A stretch of 39,986 nt of DNA from Roseococcus sp. Lineage in GTDB: Bacteria > Pseudomonadota > Alphaproteobacteria > Acetobacterales > Acetobacteraceae. The notes below the pieces were generated by a model. The model saw only the letters and a program-made list of their open reading frames with translations. It did no database searches and had not been told where the DNA came from. The position numbers and the translations under genes were made by a program. The stretch covers positions 1 through 39,986 of the forward strand of contig NZ_JAIEQY010000402.1 of assembly GCF_019747315.1 (NCBI RefSeq), given 5' to 3'. Of this stretch, positions 35,766 through 39,986 are shown one piece after another (position 1 is the first letter of the stretch; every line of letters begins with the position of its first letter).

Positions 35766-36938
35766 ATGGCCAGCAACAGACAAAATGTCTGGAACCGATC
35801 TCTGCCTGGCCTGGGGCGGGTGTTCCCCGTTCCTGCCGCATCAGCCCTAATCCTCGCGGTGCTCGGCGCCCCCGCTCCGGCGGCGGCGCAACCGCCGCCC
35901 GCTGGTCCGGCCGAGGCCCAGCAGGCACATTTGCTCGAACGCATTCGCCTGCTGGAGCGCCGCCTGGCGCAGCTGGAACGTACCACTCCGCCGCCGCGCC
36001 CAAGCCGCGCCGCGCCGGTGACACCCACGCCGCCACCCCAGCCCGCCCGCGCCGAACCGCCCTCTCCAACACCGCCCCCGCCCGCAGAACGGGCCCGCGA
36101 CCCGCAGGATCAGGAAATCCCGCAGGAGGCCTTCGTCTTCCGGGACCAGGCCGTCACCCTCCGCCCCGGCCGGGCCGAGGCCTCGCTCGACCTCGCCTAC
36201 CTCCGGGACCGCCGAACCGTCTCCTCCGACCGCAGCGCCTCCGCGATCCTGACGGGCCGAATCGGCGTGATGGACGGGGTGGAGGCCTCCATCGCCATTC
36301 CCTTCTTCCAGTCGACCCGTACCTTCGAACGCTCGGCCAGCAGCATCATGGACCGCGAGATCCGCGGCATCGGCGATGTCACGGCCCAGGTGAACATGCT
36401 GGGCTGGGGGGAGCGCCCCTCCTGGCCCGGCGCCGTCTTCACCGCCGCCGTCGTCACCCCGACCGGACCTTCCCCCTTCGTCAACCCGGTGCGCGGCCTC
36501 AACGCCGAGCAGATCCCGGTCGACATCACCCAACTCATCAGCACACGGGGTGTCTGGGCGCTGCGCGGCGGGGTGCAGTTCTTCAAGACGGTTGATCCCA
36601 TCGTGCTTTTCGGGGGCGTCTCCTATGAATACGCCTTCCCGCTCGAGCAGGGCGGCATCACCTTCCGGCCGGGCTGGCGCGTCAACTACAATGCCGGCTT
36701 CAGCTTTGCGCTGAGCGATCGCTCCACCCTCGGCTTCACCTTCATCGGGAACTACACCGCGGCGCTCAAGGCCGACGCCTTCACCTATCGCACCACGGCG
36801 AGCGAGGCGGCCGTGCTGCGCATCTCCCTCGTGCAGCGGCTGGGCGCGAGTCTCTGGATGGAGCCCGCCTTGGCCTTTGGCCTCGTCTCCGACAGCCCCA
36901 ACGTCCAGCTGGGCCTCGGCCTCCGATACAGGTTCTGA
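35766..36938 (+). CDS. Outer-membrane beta-barrel protein with N-terminal coiled coil, FapF-like (390 aa)
   Basis: Signal peptide to about residue 41 (SALILAVLGAPAPAAAQ), a coiled-coil-like helix at 49-72 (AEAQQAHLLERIRLLERRLAQLER), a Pro-rich linker at 75-106, then about 260 residues of alternating short strands ending in the terminal Phe (LRYRF), the signature for outer-membrane barrel insertion. FapF of Pseudomonas has the same order: coiled coil, linker, barrel. Barrel strands are of the general transporter/MetA-type family, so the match is by architecture only. The ATG at 35766 was chosen over 35721 because it begins the signal peptide and clears the upstream gene. The peptidase gene starts 3 bases after its stop. 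Confidence 0.72.
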   Translation: MASNRQNVWNRSLPGLGRVFPVPAASALILAVLGAPAPAAAQPPPAGPAEAQQAHLLERIRLLERRLAQLERTTPPPRPSRAAPVTPTPPPQPARAEPPSPTPPPPAERARDPQDQEIPQEAFVFRDQAVTLRPGRAEASLDLAYLRDRRTVSSDRSASAILTGRIGVMDGVEASIAIPFFQSTRTFERSASSIMDREIRGIGDVTAQVNMLGWGERPSWPGAVFTAAVVTPTGPSPFVNPVRGLNAEQIPVDITQLISTRGVWALRGGVQFFKTVDPIVLFGGVSYEYAFPLEQGGITFRPGWRVNYNAGFSFALSDRSTLGFTFIGNYTAALKADAFTYRTTASEAAVLRISLVQRLGASLWMEPALAFGLVSDSPNVQLGLGLRYRF

Positions 36939-36941
36939 ACC

Positions 36942-37598
36942 ATGCCCCTGATCCGCCGAACCCTCCTCCTCATGCTCCCGGCCACACCGGCCCTCGCGGC
37001 CGAGCCCGTGATGCGCCGCCCGCAATCCTGGCAGCAGCGCCGCTTCGCCAATGTCGTCCGCCAGGTCCTGGAATTCTCCTGCGGCAGTGCCTCGCTCGCT
37101 ACGCTGCTCACCTTCTACCAGGGCCGCCCCACCACCGAGTTCGAGATCATCACCCTGCTGCGCCAGCGCTACCCCGGCGAGGAGGCCTGGCGGACCAAGC
37201 AATCCCAGGGCTTCTCCTTCGAGGACATCATCTTCGCGGCCGACCGGCTGGGCTTCGCCGCCCAGGCCGCCCGCATCGAGGTGCCGCAACTGCCGCAGAT
37301 CGCCGGCCCCGTCATCGTCCATCTGGACAAGGGCGCCTGGCAGCATTTCTCCGTCCTCCGCGCCTCGCGCGAGGGCTTCCACTACCTGGCCGATCCCATC
37401 CAGGGCCAGGTCACCATGCTCGATGGGGAGTTCCGCCGCGAATTCACCGGCGCCGTCCTGGCCGTCTGGCGGCGGGGGCAGGGGCTGCCGGACCGCTCCC
37501 CCCTGCAGGCCGTGCGGGACGGTGTCTCCGTGGAGCGCACGGTGTCGCGGGCCATCCAGACCGCGCTGCCGCCCGGCGGCATGCCGATCCCCTTCTAG
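36942..37598 (+). CDS. Exported C39-family-like cysteine peptidase, FapD-like (218 aa)
   Basis: A signal peptide (to about residue 20, ALAA) precedes a C39 papain-like domain. Gln41 (oxyanion) and Cys47 lie in QVLEFSCGSASLATLL, His135 in KGAWQHFSVLR, and Asp151 in HYLADPIQG, giving the Cys-His-Asp triad. The FSCGSASLATLLTFYQGR stretch resembles FapD, the C39-type peptidase of Fap amyloid operons, and also orphan C39 proteins of alphaproteobacteria. It is not fused to an ABC transporter, so it is not a bacteriocin exporter. It lies 3 bases after the barrel gene and abuts the next gene, so it is probably part of the same operon and acts in the periplasm. Confidence 0.82.
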   Translation: MPLIRRTLLLMLPATPALAAEPVMRRPQSWQQRRFANVVRQVLEFSCGSASLATLLTFYQGRPTTEFEIITLLRQRYPGEEAWRTKQSQGFSFEDIIFAADRLGFAAQAARIEVPQLPQIAGPVIVHLDKGAWQHFSVLRASREGFHYLADPIQGQVTMLDGEFRREFTGAVLAVWRRGQGLPDRSPLQAVRDGVSVERTVSRAIQTALPPGGMPIPF

Positions 37599-38174
37599 AT
37601 GCACCGCACCCTCATCGGCCTCGCGCTGCTCGCCGCGGGGCCCGCCTGGGCCGACCCGCGCTGCGCCCACCTGGGCCAGGCGGCCTACAGCGCCACGCGC
37701 CTCACCTCCACCGATGGTGCGCCCGCCACCGCCAGCCGCGTGATGCTCCACGGCCCCCGCCAACGCCTGGAAGCCCCCGGCCCGGGTGAGGGCCGCCTCG
37801 TCACCCTCATCACGCCGGAGCTGCAGGCCATCTTCCTGACCACCGCGCAGCCCGCTGTCGCGCTCCGCATGCCCACGCCCCCGCCGCTGCCCGAGGCCAC
37901 GGAGCGCCGCCAGCGGGAGGAACGCGGCCGCGCCGGCATCACCCTCATCACGGAACTCCGGGGTGCCAGCGGCCAGTGGCATATGGTGGAGCGCAGCCTC
38001 TGCCGCCGCGACGGCGTGCTGCTGGAAGCCTGGCAATGGCAGCCCGGCCCGCGCGGAGCCCGCATCATCGAGACCCGCCAGAGTGACATCCGCACGCTCC
38101 GGCCGGACGCCACCCTGTTTCGCCTGCCCGACGGATTCAGACTGATGGACCCGCCACCCTCTGTGCGGCCGTAG
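37599..38174 (+). CDS. Exported protein of unknown function (191 aa)
   Basis: Signal peptide (HRTLIGLALLAAGPAWA, cut near residue 18) followed by a compact domain rich in beta strands (RLVTLITPELQAIFLTT, AGITLITELRG) and a late DATLFRLPDGFRLMD segment. The last motif recalls the x-LFxLPxGF ending of LolA-like and DUF4412-type periplasmic proteins, which carry lipids or lipidated partners, but the match is weak. Cys22 and Cys135 could form a disulfide. Its ATG follows the peptidase stop with no gap, so it is the fourth gene of the exported-protein operon. It may be a periplasmic chaperone or accessory factor (inference). Confidence 0.7.
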   Translation: MHRTLIGLALLAAGPAWADPRCAHLGQAAYSATRLTSTDGAPATASRVMLHGPRQRLEAPGPGEGRLVTLITPELQAIFLTTAQPAVALRMPTPPPLPEATERRQREERGRAGITLITELRGASGQWHMVERSLCRRDGVLLEAWQWQPGPRGARIIETRQSDIRTLRPDATLFRLPDGFRLMDPPPSVRP

Positions 38175-38209
38175 CGCCGGTCCAGGGACCTGCGCTCCGG
38201 CCTGCGGGC

Positions 38210-39193
38210 TCAATCCGCGAACTGCCCGGCCGCCTGGATGACCGGGCGCCACCGCGCCACATCGGCCGTCCAGAAGGCCCGGTGCGCGGCCGGCGTCGCC
38301 TTCGCCTGGGGCACCGGCTCGGTGCCCAGATCCGCGAAGCGCCGCACCAGCCCCGGATCCCGCAGCGCCGTCTGCAGCGCGCCGGATAGCCGGGCCACCA
38401 GCTCCGGATTCGTGCCGCGCGGCGCGTAGAGCCCGTGCCACACGCTCACCTCGAAGCCGGGCATCCCCGCCTCGATCGCCGTGGGCACGTCCGGCAAGGA
38501 AGCCACGCGGCTATTCGTCGTCACCGCGAAGGCCTTGATGGTGCCGGCCCGGATGTGCTCGGTCGTGTTCGTCGTCTGGTCGCACATCAGGTCCACCGTG
38601 CCGGCCACCAGATCATTCATCGCCGGGCCCGTGCCGCGGTAGGGCACCGTCGTCAGGGGCACGTTCATCGCCTGCTGGAACAACAGCCCGCAGAGGTGCG
38701 AAGCCGCCCCCACGCCCGCATTGGCCAGGTTGATCTTGTCCCGGTCCCGCCGCACCAGCGCCACCAGCTCGGCCAGGTTGTTGGCCGCGATGTTCCGCTT
38801 CGCCACGATCGTCATGGGGACTTCGGTGATCATGCCCACCGTCTCGAACCCGTTGATCGGGTCGTAGGCCAGCCGGCGATACAGCGTCGGGATCGTGCTC
38901 ATGCCGATGTGGTGGACCAGCAGCGTGTAGCCATCCGGCCGCGCCGCCGCGGTGCGCTGCGCGCCGAGCGTGCCGCCCGCCCCGCCCACATTCTCGATCA
39001 CGACGGAGGTGTTGAGGTCCCGCCCCATCGCCTCGCCCAGCAGGCGGGCCACGGTGTCGGTCGGGCCGCCGGCCGCGAAGGGCACGATGATGGTGATCGG
39101 TCGGCTCGGATAGGCCTGGGCCGAGGCCAGGGCCGGGGCGGCCAGGCCAGCGGCCACAAGGGCCGGGAGCTGACGCCGGGTCAAACGGGGCAT
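38210..39193 (-). CDS. Bug family tripartite tricarboxylate transporter substrate-binding protein (327 aa)
   Basis: Fourth Bug/TctC receptor. The signal peptide (PRLTRRQLPALVAAGLAAPA, ending near LASAQ) is followed by IIVPFAAGGPTDTVARLL, VIENVGGAGGTLGAQ, RPDGYTLLVHH, TTVPYRGTGPAMNDLVAGTVDL and LPDVPTAIEAGMPGFEV. AGGAGG lies 7 bases before the ATG. It converges on the exported-protein operon and is divergent from the TPR gene. No transporter membrane subunits or catabolic enzymes are adjacent, so the ligand cannot be inferred. Confidence 0.94.
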   Translation of the reverse strand: MPRLTRRQLPALVAAGLAAPALASAQAYPSRPITIIVPFAAGGPTDTVARLLGEAMGRDLNTSVVIENVGGAGGTLGAQRTAAARPDGYTLLVHHIGMSTIPTLYRRLAYDPINGFETVGMITEVPMTIVAKRNIAANNLAELVALVRRDRDKINLANAGVGAASHLCGLLFQQAMNVPLTTVPYRGTGPAMNDLVAGTVDLMCDQTTNTTEHIRAGTIKAFAVTTNSRVASLPDVPTAIEAGMPGFEVSVWHGLYAPRGTNPELVARLSGALQTALRDPGLVRRFADLGTEPVPQAKATPAAHRAFWTADVARWRPVIQAAGQFAD

Positions 39194-39333
39194 GCGATCC
39201 TCCTGAAGGATTTCTTGACGGTCATGTGACGTGGCCGCTTCATCGTCATCTTTCGCGTCATTTGCAATCGCAAACCGACTGGCCCCCCGGCTTGGGATTG
39301 TCTATCCGCCATGCATGAAACGCAGCCCCCGCC

Positions 39334-39986
39334 ATGACCGCTGAGGAATTGCTGCACCGTGGCATCGCCCGCCATCGCGAGGGGCGCCTGGCGGAGGCCG
39401 TCAGCCTCTACCGCCGCGCCCTGCGCCTGGCCCCCGGAAACCCCGACGCCGAGAACCTGCTGGGCGTCGCCGCCCGCCAGCAGGGGGACCTGCCCGCCGC
39501 CCTCAACCACGCCGCCCGCGCCGTGGCCGCCATCCCGGACTCGCCCCTCTTCCTCGCCAACCAGGGCGCCGCCCTGGCCGAGGCCGGCCGCCTGGCCGAG
39601 GCCATCGCCGCCCTCAGCCGTGCCGTCACCCTCAACCCCGCCGACGCCGTGAGCCTTCGCAACCTGGGCCAGGCGCTGACCGCCGCCGGCCAGCCCCAGG
39701 CGGCCCTGACCCCCCTGCAAGCCGCCACCCGCCTGACGCCCGAGGCGCCCGAGCCCTGGCTCGCCCTTGCCCATGCCGCCCATGCGGCCCAGGACCCCGC
39801 CCTGGCCCGGGATGCCGCCGCCCGCGTGCGCGGCCCGCTGGCGGAACAGGCGCGCTTCCTCCTCGCCGCCCTCGGCGCCGCGCCGGTGCCGGACCGCGCC
39901 CCCGCCGCCTATGTGCGGGACCTCTTCGACGCCTTCGCCCCCCGCTTCGACGCCGAGCTGGAAGGGGCGCTGGGCTACCGCACCCC
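39334..39986 (+). CDS. TPR-repeat methyltransferase-like protein (3' truncated)
   Basis: 217 codons are visible before the window ends. Several tetratricopeptide repeats occur in the first ~160 residues (GIARHREGRLAEAVSLYRRAL, NQGAALAEAGRLAEAIAALSRAV, NLGQALTAAGQPQAALTPLQAA). The C-terminal YVRDLFDAFAPRFDAELEGALGYR matches the linker that precedes the SAM-dependent methyltransferase domain of TPR-methyltransferases (COG4976-like). The ATG at 39334 begins the first repeat. The methyltransferase domain lies beyond the window, so catalytic motifs cannot be checked. Confidence 0.78.
   Translation, partial: MTAEELLHRGIARHREGRLAEAVSLYRRALRLAPGNPDAENLLGVAARQQGDLPAALNHAARAVAAIPDSPLFLANQGAALAEAGRLAEAIAALSRAVTLNPADAVSLRNLGQALTAAGQPQAALTPLQAATRLTPEAPEPWLALAHAAHAAQDPALARDAAARVRGPLAEQARFLLAALGAAPVPDRAPAAYVRDLFDAFAPRFDAELEGALGYRT

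Noticed and set aside
38179-38190. GGTCC/GGACC palindrome between the exported-protein operon and the Bug gene, considered as a terminator
   Set aside because: A two-base loop is too small and there is no T run.

Overview
The window is high-GC bacterial DNA, and gene content points to an alphaproteobacterium, most likely Acetobacteraceae (Roseomonas/Roseococcus-like). This placement is inferred from the expanded solo Bug/TctC solute receptors, the rpmH-rnpA-yidD-yidC-yihA cluster, the dnaN-recF-gyrB cluster, and many SDR, amidase and sugar-acid enzymes. No rRNA, tRNA, CRISPR array, transposase or phage gene was seen. Coding density is very high, with many genes overlapping by 1, 4 or 11 bases, and no stretch of 300 bases lacks a gene.

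Layout. 1-2950: the end of a GH1-like glycosidase, two SDR oxidoreductases and a small SPW-repeat membrane protein. 2961-6361 (minus): rpmH, rnpA, yidD, yidC and yihA/engB, with a readable promoter before rpmH. 6480-14407: a catabolic block with two Bug receptors, a class II aldolase-like protein, HyuA/HyuB-type subunits and a convergent enolase-superfamily enzyme. 14500-16828: a coupled trio of a small GatC/AtzG-like protein, an amidase-signature enzyme and a TIGR04282-type transferase. 16874-20715 (minus): an amidase, an IlvD/Edd dehydratase and an HSD17B10-like SDR. 20819-28871: an acyl-CoA synthetase, a DecR-like SDR, a third Bug receptor, a flavin monooxygenase, an MFS transporter, an AraC regulator and an amidohydrolase.

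29043-35342 holds dnaN, recF, gyrB and a cyclopropane-fatty-acyl-phospholipid synthase. A cluster of palindromes lies between dnaN and recF. dnaA is absent both upstream of dnaN and next to rpmH, the two places where it is commonly found.

35404-38174 is the most unusual region. It is a tightly packed four-gene unit of exported proteins: a small Tyr/Trp-rich protein with two internal repeats, an outer-membrane beta-barrel with an N-terminal coiled coil and Pro-rich linker, a C39-type cysteine peptidase, and a secreted protein of unknown function. The barrel plus C39 peptidase recall FapF and FapD of the Pseudomonas functional-amyloid (Fap) system, but no FapB/FapC-like fibre gene is visible. 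The aromatic-repeat protein is the candidate substrate. The window ends with a fourth Bug receptor (minus) and a truncated TPR/methyltransferase gene.
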